DNA of 64,000 bases from Macrolepiota albuminosa (Eukaryota > Basidiomycota > Agaricomycetes > Agaricales > Agaricaceae): NCBI GenBank assembly GCA_027475525.1, contig JAMWFC010000041.1, forward strand, positions 124,001-188,000, read 5' to 3'. How positions within the stretch are numbered: position 1 is the stretch's first letter; the number at the start of each line of letters is the position of its first letter. A program made the translations under genes and the position numbers. The notes under the pieces are model-generated. The model had not been told where the DNA came from. It did no database searches and saw only the letters and a program-made list of their open reading frames with translations. Positions 23,601 through 33,292 of this stretch are shown here, piece by piece.

Positions 23601-24201
23601 ATAGTAACATTTCCCACCATCAGCAGGCATCATCGCAATATGGAGCTCCTCAGTTGCCTGTGATGCCTTTCGGCGGTGGCCCAGGATCAGTTGCAGCTGG
23701 TTCTGACTACGGCGGAGGAATGTCTATGGGCATGCCTCAGATGCCCTATCCGAATACTGCAAGTATGTATGGTATGATGGGTCCAGGAATGGCGATGAAC
23801 CCCATGATGTCCAACGTGTTTTCGGGCGGCAGCATGAACGGTTCGCAAACAAATCTCGTGCCGCCCTCTGCTCCGGCTCTTGGTGGGCAACAACGACCTA
23901 TGTCCTCCTTTTCGCTTGCCACGACCGTCAATCCCTTCGCCGGTCCAAGTAACAGTACCAATCCAACTGATGATGAGCTCTTCAACGCTCTACGAAATTA
24001 CCTGAGCACACAGGACCTAATGACAGTTACGAAGAAGTGCGTTTCCCTGAACGATCCAGATATATGTATGACCTGACTTGTTTGTTGTCTTTATCTAGAA
24101 CCGCTCGTGAGGCGATCATGGCTCGCTTCCCCAAGGCAGACCTTACCTCCAGGAAAGAATTTTTGAACCATTCAATAGACACTATCCTTTCACAGTCGTA
24201 G
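17655..24201 (+). CDS. chitin synthase with myosin motor-like domain (class V/VII type)
   Basis: About 1,950-2,000 residues over roughly 12 exons; start [12 protein letters not shown] at 17655, stop TAG at 24199-24201. Order: myosin motor-like domain (residues about 20-780) with P-loop [13 protein letters not shown] formed across the first intron; basic and acidic linker; two membrane helices near [12 protein letters not shown] and [16 protein letters not shown]; a cytochrome-b5-like segment ([16 protein letters not shown]) and a second similar one ([12 protein letters not shown]); then the glycosyltransferase 2 domain with [30 protein letters not shown] and the signature [12 protein letters not shown]; several C-terminal helices; a Gly/Met/Pro-rich tail; and a final DEK_C-like domain ([14 protein letters not shown]). 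It polymerises GlcNAc from UDP-GlcNAc at the hyphal tip membrane. The P-loop has Ile where myosins have Glu. One intron (23,337-23,387) has a GC donor. Confidence 0.96.
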
Positions 24202-25102
24202 ACTTTGATTACCACCATTCATTATTCATCATATCATATGCATTGACGGACTTGGAGTTGACCCCCCCCTCTAGCTCAGATTTGTCTCTCGCTCAACATA
24301 TCGGACTCGGTAGTATGTAGTAGTTGTCTTTGCTGTTTTTAACGGACCATGGTATTATATCTATCATAATCATCCACAATCACAATTGACAGTGATTACC
24401 GAACCACTACTAAGAACATTTGAAGTATCAAAACCATTCTGTACGAAGAGTCAAGTGGCTCACGCCACCCTGGCAATCTGTCCGCGTTCGAAATTCTCTT
24501 CTACATATTGGACGCCACTTTTTATAGTTTCGGGCTGCTGCCCATGTTGCAGACACTGGCGAAACGCCTCGTTGGAGTTATTATCCCGGCAAACATATTA
24601 GGATCCTGTTCTGAAACACCTTTATGCCTATCTAAGTCATTCAGGACGTGCAGAAACGTTACACAACCCAAGAGTTTAGGCATGATTGAGTAGCTTCTAA
24701 TAGTGCGACAGGCGTCCGCCAGGATGAGTGTTTAAAACAACATCAAGTGTTTTTTGCCTTCATTCACGTCTTTCCTAGATCGATAGACCATTTTATAGGC
24801 GGCAAGGAAAGATTTAAGGATGGTTGTTCATTATCCACTCAAAATAGAAAATTACTGCTAACCTCACGCAGAGCAGTGTTTGCAAATGTATGATTTTACG
24901 AGCTACCTATCTATTTGCAATACGGATAACCTGAATAAAAAGAAAGAGATTAGCGAGAGAAGCAGACGATTGGAGGAGAGAAAGAAAAATCAGACAAAAA
25001 ATAATGATTCCGGATAGACTGAATCCTCAATGGACGAATCCTCAGTTGAGGGAGTCTGTCTTGTCATCAGGGGTGGGTAGGAGAGGGAGAGAGACTCACG
25101 CT
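24202..25102. other. intergenic between convergent genes
   Basis: 3' regions of the chitin synthase (+) and ribosomal protein eS12 (-). Nothing recognisable beyond AT-rich untranslated-like sequence. Confidence 0.5.
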
Positions 25103-25603
25103 TCAGCGGTTCTTGAAGTAGTCGAGGAGGACATGGAGACCCTCGCTCTCGACACCATAGTCCTTGACGACAACACAGGTGCATCCGACGATTTTCCTGG
25201 GGTTGCCCTCACGGTCGATCTTGCAGAGACCAGCCCAGGTGCCGAGGACTTTTGCGTCGCCGACCTTGATGAGGTTGATCTTGTGCTCTGCGCACAGGGC
25301 CTCGATGAGCTTGATGTACTCTGCCTCTGTGCAGGTCTCGACGAGGACGCAGAGGTGGGCCTGGCGCTTGTCGAGGGCCTTGGCACACTCGCGGAGCCCG
25401 CGGGCGAGGCCGTCGTGCACGAGGGCGTTTTTCAGAACTTGCTGTGTGGGTCAGGTGAGAAATGGGAAAAGGAGATTAAAAGCGTGGAAACGGACTTGAA
25501 GGGCTTCCTCGACGGTAAGCTTTCCCTTGGGTGCGGCTTCGGGGGCGACGTCGACCTCGGGGGCGGGGGTGTCAACGGGAATGTCATCTCCAGCGTCGGA
25601 CAT
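25103..25603 (-). CDS. RPS12: 40S ribosomal protein eS12
   Basis: Start [17 protein letters not shown] at 25603, stop TGA at 25105-25103, about 148 residues. One intron at 25,442-25,495 (54 nt) joins EEALQ to [15 protein letters not shown]. Family hallmarks follow: [52 protein letters not shown] and [13 protein letters not shown]. The acidic Pro-rich N-terminal extension is typical of fungal copies. It is a structural component of the small ribosomal subunit. It is transcribed divergently from the Ski8-like gene. Confidence 0.97.
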
Positions 25604-25817
25604 CCTGTGCGTCGTCGATGAGCATTTCCACACAAAAGTCACAGACAAAAGCGCACTTTGTTACAATTGTAGGCTCAACAGTGTCTTCGTCCGCTTTCGT
25701 TGATGTGAAGAAAAATTACAGTTTGCGCAACCCAGTTAAGCTTGTGAAATTTCAGGCTCCGCTCGGCCACCTTGATACTCCGCTCGGCCGACGCCGACAT
25801 CGTCCTCATCGTTCTCC
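25604..25817. promoter_or_regulatory. divergent promoter shared by RPS12 and SKI8-like genes
   Basis: Only 214 bp separate the two start codons. The interval must contain both 5' untranslated regions and both core promoters. It carries a direct repeat CTCGGCC...CTCGGCC(G) near 25,762-25,790 (GCTCGGCCACC and GCTCGGCCGAC). No TATA box is evident. That the two promoters are shared is inference from the spacing. Confidence 0.6.
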
Positions 25818-27156
25818 ATGGTGAGTGCCGAGTCCCCGTGCGCCACAGCCAATGACGGGCCGCCTAGAGCCTCGCATTCGTGCACGCCCACGACTGCTCA
25901 GAACGTACGTGGGTTAGGGTTTCTCCCTTGCATGTCCCCTCACCGTCTCCGCAGCCCACTCCGACGCCGTCTGGGGCGTCGCCTGGACCTCCGCCGACAC
26001 CACCCTCTCCGTCTCTGCCGACGGTTCGGTCAAACAGTGGTCTGCAGCCTCGGGCCAGCCCCACCCTCCCAACGCCCCGTTTCCCACTCCACACACTCTC
26101 GGTCTCGTGTCCTTGTCCGTCGCGCCCGACGCCAGATGCGCGGTATATAATAGCGTCGAAGGGCTCACGTCGCTCTGGGATCTGACCACCGGAGAGGTCA
26201 CCGCAAAGTTCGAGAGCTACGTTCGCTCGACTGACGGTGCTGAGCCTTGTCTGTGTTTTTTCTTTTTTTCTGTGTTTTCATCTCTCATTTTTGACGACGT
26301 AGCGTGGTCTGTGTCGCTCAACCCAAACGGCGAGACGTACGCGTCGTCTGGCGGCTCGGGAAACGTCTCGATACGTTCTGCCCACGCGGCAAACTTTGGC
26401 GAACGGGTCACCACGTTGTCCTCTGGCAGACACAAATTCGGGATGTACTGCTCACACGTACGGCGGCTCCATCTTATCCTAACCTTTTTCTCAAAAAAAA
26501 AACCAATAGAGCCCAGACGGGCGTAAAATCGCCTTATCCTCCGAAACAGGACAAATATACATCTTCGACCTCGAGTCGTCCTCACTCGCAATGACATACA
26601 CCTCTCACGCAATGTCCGTCCGCTCTCTCGCCTGGTCCCCCGACTCAAGCGTACGTCCCGTCCCCCCTTTCTTCCTCCCCTCGTCTTTGTCCGTCCGTTC
26701 TCACCAAAAGACCTCCTCTCCTAGCTCCTCCTCAGCGCATCAGACGACAAACGCCTCGTCCTCCACGACGTCCGCTCCGCCCCAGGCGGCACAGTCGCCT
26801 CTTTCACGGGACACACATCCTGGGTCCTCTCCGCCGACATATCCCCCGACGCCCGCCTCGGTCTCTCAGGGTTCGTACCTCTCTCTCAGTTTTCGCTTAT
26901 TCACACCTACATTTACACCTACTACCCCTCTCACAGCTCGGCGGACAACACGATCAAAGTATGGGATATCGCTGCGCGCGCAGCGGTGTCGACCGTGCAG
27001 GATACAGGCGAGGTATGGGCCGTTTCGTGGAGGCCTAATGTGTCTGGGCAAGGTCCTGCTCCTGCTGGTGGTGGTGGTGCGGCGTTTGTGAGTGCTGGAG
27101 AAGATGGGGTGGTCAAGTGGTGGCGCGGGGCTGGTGCTGCTTTGGGTCCGGTTTAG
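25818..27156 (+). CDS. SKI8: Ski8/WDR61-like WD40 protein
   Basis: ATG at 25818-25820 is itself the first exon; introns follow at 25,821-25,867 and 25,905-25,954, joining M to SLAFVHAHDCSE and then PHSDAVWGVAWTSAD. WD repeats continue: LSVSADGSVKQWSAASG, SLWDLTTGEVTAKFES, VSLNPNGETYASSGGSGNV, SPDGRKIALSSETGQIYIF, SVRSLAWSPDSSLLLSASDD, FTGHTSWVLSADISPD, LSGSADNTIKVWD and FVSAGEDGVVKWWRG; stop TAG at 27154-27156. About 320 residues, a single seven-bladed propeller, as expected for the scaffold subunit of the Ski complex that feeds RNA to the cytoplasmic exosome; fungal orthologs also act in meiotic recombination (Rec14/Rec103). Another small WD40 protein is possible but the length and blade order fit Ski8. 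Confidence 0.85.
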
Positions 27157-27569
27157 AACTGCTGGCTGGAGTTGTGCTTGTGGAATGGGTTTTTTTCTTC
27201 TTCTTCTTCTTTCAGATGGGATGTGTGTGTGTGTAGGTAAAATTGGTAGAGGGTTTTGAACTTGTTCTTTTTTTCGAAAGTCTTTCTTGGGATCATACAT
27301 TTGTTTTACCCATGGGGGAATGAGTGAATGATGTAAAAATTAACCGCCAGCAAGGGGTACTAAGAAGCGGGGGAAAACTGCACCCAACCTCCACCATAGC
27401 TTGCCGGCGGCAAAAACACAGTAATTCATCCATTCCTAGGTTTCTGTGTTGTATTTGATGTACACTTGCCTTTCGGATTCGAAACCAACAAACAATTCAG
27501 CTATATTTCCAAAAGGAATGTTTATCTCTCCCTGAATCTTTGCTGTTGATGGATCAAGGTATGGACAGG

Positions 27570-27990
27570 CAGGCCCCGGGAAGCTCCTGAGAAACCTTGT
27601 CCGCGAAATAGCGGAATTGAGGGGAAATTTTAACCAAATCTAAGTCCCCAACTTTGCGGAATTTGAGGTCTCTGATCATGCAGACTTTGTCCGTATATAA
27701 TATTGTGGATTTGAGGCTCAGCCGGATGAAATTTTTGAGATTTTATGTAACAGCAAAATTCTGAGCATTCAAGGTGATCTGGGTCCCTTAATTGAGGTGT
27801 ACTTATGACAGGTTCTCAACGTAAATTTACGTATCGACTTGTTACATGTGTGATAACACGAAAAAAAAAGAAGGAGAAAAATGAGAATTTCCTTTTTGAG
27901 GCATATGTTTTGCATATGTTGGCCGTTGCGGATTTGAGGTAGATGTGGGAAATTTCTGGACAAGGTTTCTCGGGAGCTTCCTGGGGCCTG
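27570..27990. repeat. 421-bp element bounded by 33-bp inverted repeats
   Basis: CAGGCCCCGGGAAGCTCC.. at 27,570-27,602 is inverted at 27,958-27,990 with 31 of 33 positions matching. The interior has no coding capacity. It may be a non-autonomous DNA transposon or foldback element; no target duplication was found at the outer edges, so the true ends are uncertain. Confidence 0.65.
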
Positions 27991-28042
27991 TATGGACCAC
28001 CCATTCGTACCCATACGTATGTGGCAAGTGACTCGTCATTGC

Positions 28043-28207
28043 GTCCATGCATAGCACCCTTACTTCCTCTCGCGAATCCCTACAGAATGATATTGTTCTA
28101 TTTATAGTCTTTCCCCAGTGCTTTTGAGACAAAACCAAAATTGAGAATGTCGTTGGGAAAATTGACAAGAATCCCGAGGCGCGCTCTGCAAACGCCAGCT
28201 GATTCTT
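28043..28207 (+). repeat. duplicated block, copy A (uninterrupted)
   Basis: Aligns with 28,442-28,740 in the same orientation. Shared runs include CCTCTCGCGAATC, AGTCTTTCCCCAGT, AATCCCGAGGCGCGCT and CAAACGCCAGCTGAT. Copy A has about 10 extra bases near its left end. It preserves the site into which the 137-bp element was inserted in copy B. Confidence 0.85.
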
Positions 28208-28441
28208 CACCGTCATGGTCCGTCAAGAGAATAGCGCCTTTCCCAATGTGGGAACTGGGAACCGCATGTAGGAGGGGCGTATTTGACGTGTGACCTGCGT
28301 GTGACTTTTAGCTCGCGAAATCAAACCATCATTTGGTTTTCCTGCTTCCTATCTTTTGGTAGCAGTTTTTGTCGAGTTTGTTGTTTTTTCTTAAACCTTT
28401 GTGTTGATAGGGTACAGACGTACAATCCATTCGCGCCATTG

Positions 28442-28740
28442 GGTCATGCACAGCCCTCTCGCGAATCTTGCAGAATTATATTGTTTCATTTACAGTCTTT
28501 CCCCAGTCCTTTGGAGACAAAGCAAAATTGAGATTGTCTTTGGAAGGATTGACAACAATCCCGAGGCGCGCTGTAACGATTTGCCTAAAATGGAACACGT
28601 CGGAATTGCATAGAACAAACATCGTTACTATACTGTGACCCGTTACGCAGAGTGGAGGAGGCTCTGGTACTGCCAGTCATTTCCATAGCGGGAACCCGAA
28701 CCGCTACACGCGCTCGGCAAACGCCAGCTGATCCGAGTCT
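28442..28740 (+). repeat. duplicated block, copy B (interrupted)
   Basis: Same block as 28,043-28,207, but broken after CGCGC at 28,571 and resumed at 28,709. The interruption is the small TIR element listed next. Identity outside the insertion is about 80% by eye. Confidence 0.85.
28572..28708. mobile_element. 137-bp MITE-like TIR insertion
   Basis: Starts TGTAACGATT and ends AACCGCTACA, imperfect terminal inverted repeats (8 of 10). It is flanked by a direct repeat CGCGC (28,567-28,571 and 28,709-28,713). The paralogous copy A at 28,176-28,187 has a single CGCGC and no insert, showing the empty site. It has no coding capacity, so any transposition needed a transposase in trans. Confidence 0.8.
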
Positions 28741-28902
28741 TCTCTGCACATGATCTCCCTCGAAAGAATGATTTACTCCTTAAATATTCGTGTTTGTTGG
28801 TAAAGTTTGGACAACCCATTCGTTGTAAGTATCGAAAAGATTGACCACTGTCTCAGTTTGGGTTGTAATATCGTAAATGCATGAGTAGATGTGTCTGCCG
28901 AG

Positions 28903-29194
28903 TGTCAGAGAAACCCGTTCAAGAATTCGGAGAACTCAGAAACAAGAGAGAGAACGAGTTACGAGAGAGGAACAACTGTGTTAATTGTACAACGAATGTA
29001 GACGATCACATGGGTTGTTATATGTAGTAGTTAGGAGAAAACGAATAGGAAGTTCTGAAACTAAGATACTTGTGAAATCGAAGAAATGATTAATAGAATA
29101 GGGAAGTAAATAAAAGGAGAAATGGAAAGGAGAACATGACGTATGTTTTTTTTAGGAGATTTTTTGGTTCGGACTTGTCGCGAGGATCGTGACA
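28903..29194 (-). mobile_element. solo LTR, family 1 (minus orientation)
   Basis: On the minus strand it runs from TGTCACGATCCTCGCGAC (29194 downward) to TTTCTCTGACA (ending at 28903), with TG...CA termini. Flanking 5-mers are CCGAG and TCGAG, a target duplication with one C/T difference. It shares the block AACAACTGTGTTRATTG and the order of its parts with the solo LTRs at 40,749-41,079 and 60,431-60,830. No internal retrotransposon sequence lies beside it. Confidence 0.85.
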
Positions 29195-30288
29195 TCGAGC
29201 AGGTAGAAACAACTTGGATTCGTTTCCACTATTACAGCTGCTTTTATATTATTGTACTAGAATCTGAATACATTATATACGTTATTGCGATATGCTGCGA
29301 CAATCTTCTACAAGTTCAGTAGATATAATGAATAAGAAACACCTCGCCGAGATGACAATATCTTGAATCCGGCATAAGCTCGGCGTTACTTGATGCCTGT
29401 CCACAATTGTGATCAATCTGTGAATTTAGAAAAGCATGTATCTGATTGAAAAACTCTGCAAAAATTCCGTTGTCAAATTTCCACTCCTTGATTTATAAAC
29501 ATCATGTTGGACCCCTGACGATGCCACACGCACTCATTGTCGGGCCAATGTTGATCCTCTGTGCAACACAATCAAATGGACCATTGTTCTCATACTAATG
29601 TACATTCAGACCTGTTCATAGACAGCATCTTCAGTCTCTTGTAGACTGAGTGATATCAACTCATACTTGATCGTCAATAATCGTACTGTTCGGATTTTAC
29701 CGCGTCCCCCCATCAACGCGATAGCTATTTTAATTAACTACGTAAGGAAAAAATCGTGATCAATCCAAATCAATCCTTCTTCCTTCTTCACCCCATTTCA
29801 CCCCATATGTCGTCCTCCTCATTGTTAACATTGATCAGCCATCACAGCGCCCGCTGTACTGTCCTTAGTCCGAGTTTTCGGTTTGGTTATTTTTACCAAC
29901 AGCGCCCAAGTGCCATAATACCGTTTCTCGTCCGATTTGGAAGAATGTGATGTAACACTTTGAGTGTCTGGAGACTCTGAATAGTGAAAATTCCTGTGTA
30001 AATACATATCTTAACGACCAAACTCTAATTCAATGTTCACACGTATACCATGATATTGCCATCCCCGAGCAGGGCTATAGTGAAAAGGATCCATCAAGGG
30101 TGATGTGGTTTTCAAAAATTGGGGTTTAATGGATTTTTCATACTGATTGTGAGCTAACTATTTGAAAGAGCGTTATTTGGGTCCAAACTCAGGAATCATT
30201 TAGACGCTCAATTTACCAAAAAAGAAACTCCGGAGGGAGGTCAAAGATCAGGTCTTGTCTCAAGGACCGGTGATGTCCGGAGAAACAC

Positions 30289-30532
30289 TGTATGCAGTTA
30301 AGGAGTTGTTATTCGGTAATGTACCAGTGAAGCTGTGTGTCAGATTGTATATAACCAACTTGAGAAAACCCAAAACAAGCCGAATAAATTTCTCTCTCAC
30401 ACACGGCCGTTCCCACTGTTGCCTCTAAAAATGGTGGATGCTCTCCAATCTCTCGGAAATCCGTAGATTACATCCTTATTACCAACTCCCACCTGGATCA
30501 TATCCGTTTACATACATAGTGGTGCCGAAACC
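30289..30532 (+). mobile_element. LTR-like fragment followed by a primer-binding-site motif
   Basis: AT-rich sequence beginning TGTATGCAG, with TATATAACC near 30,350, is followed at 30,520-30,532 by TGGTGCCGAAACC, which has the form of a retrotransposon tRNA primer-binding site (TGG plus complement of a tRNA 3' end). No second LTR or coding sequence follows. LTR ends are uncertain. Confidence 0.4.
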
Positions 30533-31005
30533 ATTACAGAGACTACATATACGAGCCTGAAAGTGATTTTAACAGTCAGGGTTGCGGGAAAGCTTCAATT
30601 GTTACAACGACTCTGTAGCAACGCCACTGAGCGTTGTGGCCCTCCCTCCCCCACAAACTTACATACCCCGATTTCCACAGACCTTATCAGAAAGAATCAC
30701 CCTGGACACGTCCCTGACGCGGCTTTTTTTTATCGGATTTGGTCATGTGTGGCACCCGCATCTTGTTATCATTTCCGAATTTGGGTTTCGTATATTTTTT
30801 TTGGTTCCGGGCCGTTTACTTCCGTGTTTGCTTCCGTCGCGTTGTTCTCAAGGTTTATGGTAGTACAAATTTCAACACATGTCATGTAAAATTACAGAGA
30901 AAAAAGAAGAGAGCAAGGAAAGAAAGAGAAAGGGGGGATACGTTTCGCACCCATCGCTGTAGGTGGTCCTTCGAATATTCACAATTTTTTTTCTTTATTT
31001 TTTTT

Positions 31006-32130
31006 TCAAACCCGCATTCTCTCCATCAAGTCGTCAAGTTCCTCATCGCGTCGTGTTCTTACGACCGCATCAAGGGGCATTACGGCACCCATGAGCCATC
31101 CTAACGAAGGAACTACCCTTTTGCCCTGGCTCTGAAGGGCTAGCATCAACACAAAAACAACGACGATCAGACGTCATAGTAAGTACGAGCTCATGACACG
31201 CAATCATACCTTTAAGATGCTCATATCGCGCTATTATCTGCCTGATCTGGGGCCCGGTAAATGGTAACACTGCGCCCTCTGTCAGGGCGATTTGGGCTGT
31301 AGAGGCAGGCTGCTTGAGCGCTGCGATTTCCACGATAGGAGGGGGGAGGAACCCCCGTGGTGCGTACCGCAGTGTAGTGCCCGCGTGAAAGCGGCTTCAG
31401 TGTTTGGAGGGAGTTCCGGATGGTGTGAGGGATATTCAGCGACATGTGACCAGAAGTATTCGGGCGAGTTTTTGATTTGCAGCCCTTCCAGCAAGAGAGG
31501 GAGTCAGAGGGAGTGTTGACTTCCCGGAGAGATAAAGACTGACCATGTTCTTCCGTCCATTCATATTCGAGCCCAAGGCTCCGAGAGAACATGCCGATCA
31601 CTGCGACCTCCTCGGTGACGTCGTACAGCACTAATTCCCAGTCGTCGGGCAGCCGTGCCACACTGCCATTCAGGCACTGTAGATGGTCCTCGCGAGCATC
31701 GAGGACGTGTTGTAACTTTTCAGGATCGCGAATGTCGTCGGGAGTGATCAGTCGTAGTCCTCGGTGGTAGTAGTAGATGTCGCCGTTAGGGTGTTGGTGT
31801 TGCTCCCACCCGGGGGGCACTGGGAGCTGACTGTGTTTTTTTTTTCTTTCGTGTCAGTAGAGCCGCTGCGATCTTCCAAAAGGTTTGTTCACTACCTCGT
31901 TCCGTTACCTGTCTGGAAACTCTGATAACTAGTGGTGGGAATGAACCCCATGCGCGACTCATCAGTGAGGGCAGCTGGGGGTGTGGACGGCGACATCGCG
32001 AGTTGCTGTGGTAGTGGCAGATCACATAGTATAAGAATTCGCGCAAGGGCGCACGAGGGCAAGTTATCAGTTCGGCTAACACTAGTCCTAAATGAACGGG
32101 AGAAAGTCGACAGCCTTCTGAGGGATGCAT
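31006..32130 (-). CDS. WW-domain protein of agaricomycete type
   Basis: Stop TGA at 31008-31006. Exons read, in order: PVPPGWEQHQHPNGDIYYYH (WW domain: first Trp, Tyr-Tyr-Tyr, but the second Trp position is not Trp); ITPDDIRDPEKLQ; LPDDWELVLYDVTEEV; EYEWTEEH joined over a 66-nt intron to GLQIKNSPEYFWSHVAEYPS; ALKQPASTAQIALTEG; IRQIIARYEHLK joined to ALQSQGKRVVPSLGWLMG; ending DDLMERMRV. WW domains bind proline motifs; partners are unknown. The 5' part is unsure: the WW exon is preceded by an intron (about 31,833-31,907) and a Pro/Ser-rich exon with a possible ATG at 32130. Three introns downstream keep the frame open, which argues against a pseudogene. Confidence 0.65.
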
Positions 32131-33292
32131 GAGGATGCTTGACCGTGACAACTGGCAGATGCTGTTCGCAAGGTTCACACACACACACCGGCAAAATGCT
32201 GAGGCGAATGCTTGGGGCAAGTTTGTGTATACATATTCAGTATAATTCTACGTAATTAACGAACGGGGTCGTGGACCCCCTAAAAGGCTCGGTTGAAAGC
32301 TGTTCCAGCGCGCTTGAGCTCGGATCTGCAGAATGGCCCCACATTCGCTGATCATGTATGTAAGATTCCTGTCTTCGCTGGATTTCACGGTGCTGTAGCG
32401 ATCGATGGCTTCGGTTCAATTGAAAAAATATAGTTTGTTATGCCTACCAGAGACGATAGAAAAAGAGAAAGTACTGACATGCACTTATATCCGTGGTCTC
32501 AGGTCTCCATGTCTTAGCCGTGATGGACATGCACCCTGTGACATTCCAAGAAAAGTTCCTGATGTTTGGAGTTTTTCCGGAGTCAAAAAACACGAGTGAT
32601 GGTCCAAGACGACAAGACGAGCATTAGCGGATTGAACCAAATCTTGTCCACTTCCTCTCTTGAATTATTTGATGAGAGTAGTGGATCTGCTATAGGAGAA
32701 AACATTGAATGGTGCCGCCGCATTCATGGAAACATATCAATGTTCCAAAAAGCTTCCTTTAGTTGTCTCGTGACTGGCCGATTCGGACTCCGGAACATGC
32801 CATGCAAGAGTTGGACTGGGCTACATATTTTTGGGCCAAATCTGCCTTGATTGTTTCACAGAAGCAAAGCACGAGGGTCCTGGAGATGATCTTGAAAGGC
32901 AAATGACATAAGCTTTGCAGCCCTGACCTCGAGTATTCCTGTCTCTGACGCCGGCGGACATTGCAACCCTCCACATGTCCTTGTTCTTCACGGAGCTATT
33001 ATGCTGTCATCCCTGTCAACTTTTTTCTGCTCATAGGAAGCCTTGGGAATATGTTTAGCGAAAATTGAGGCTGGGAAATTCAAAAGGGATCAGCGGCCAT
33101 CAGCGTTTCCCATAAAGTAAGTCATGGGGGTGTCGTGGGATTGACTGTGTACTGATGGCTTAAAGGTAGAACACGGTTACGGTTTCTTCCATAGCCGTCT
33201 TGCGTCCCCTTAAGAAAGAAACAGTTGTCTTACCTGTCCAGCGGTCACTCGCTACCAGTAAATTCCGAGGTTAAGTTTAAGCAAGCATTAGC
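32131..33292. other. intergenic, nothing recognised
   Basis: Between divergent genes. A plus-strand frame of 94 codons at 32,566-32,850 has no recognisable domain. The interval should hold the promoters of the WW-domain gene and the acyl-CoA ligase gene. Confidence 0.5.

Larger units (their letters stand above)
27157..31005. other. gene-free, repeat-rich interval
   Basis: No protein gene supported over 3.8 kb. It holds an inverted-repeat element, a duplicated block split by a small TIR insertion, a solo LTR, and an LTR-like fragment with a primer-site motif, all listed separately. The stretches 29,200-30,280 and 30,540-31,000 show nothing recognisable. Confidence 0.6.

Noticed and set aside
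25004..25621. 205-codon plus-strand frame rich in Asp/Glu/Leu
   Set aside because: Antisense of RPS12, whose coding frame is unmistakable.
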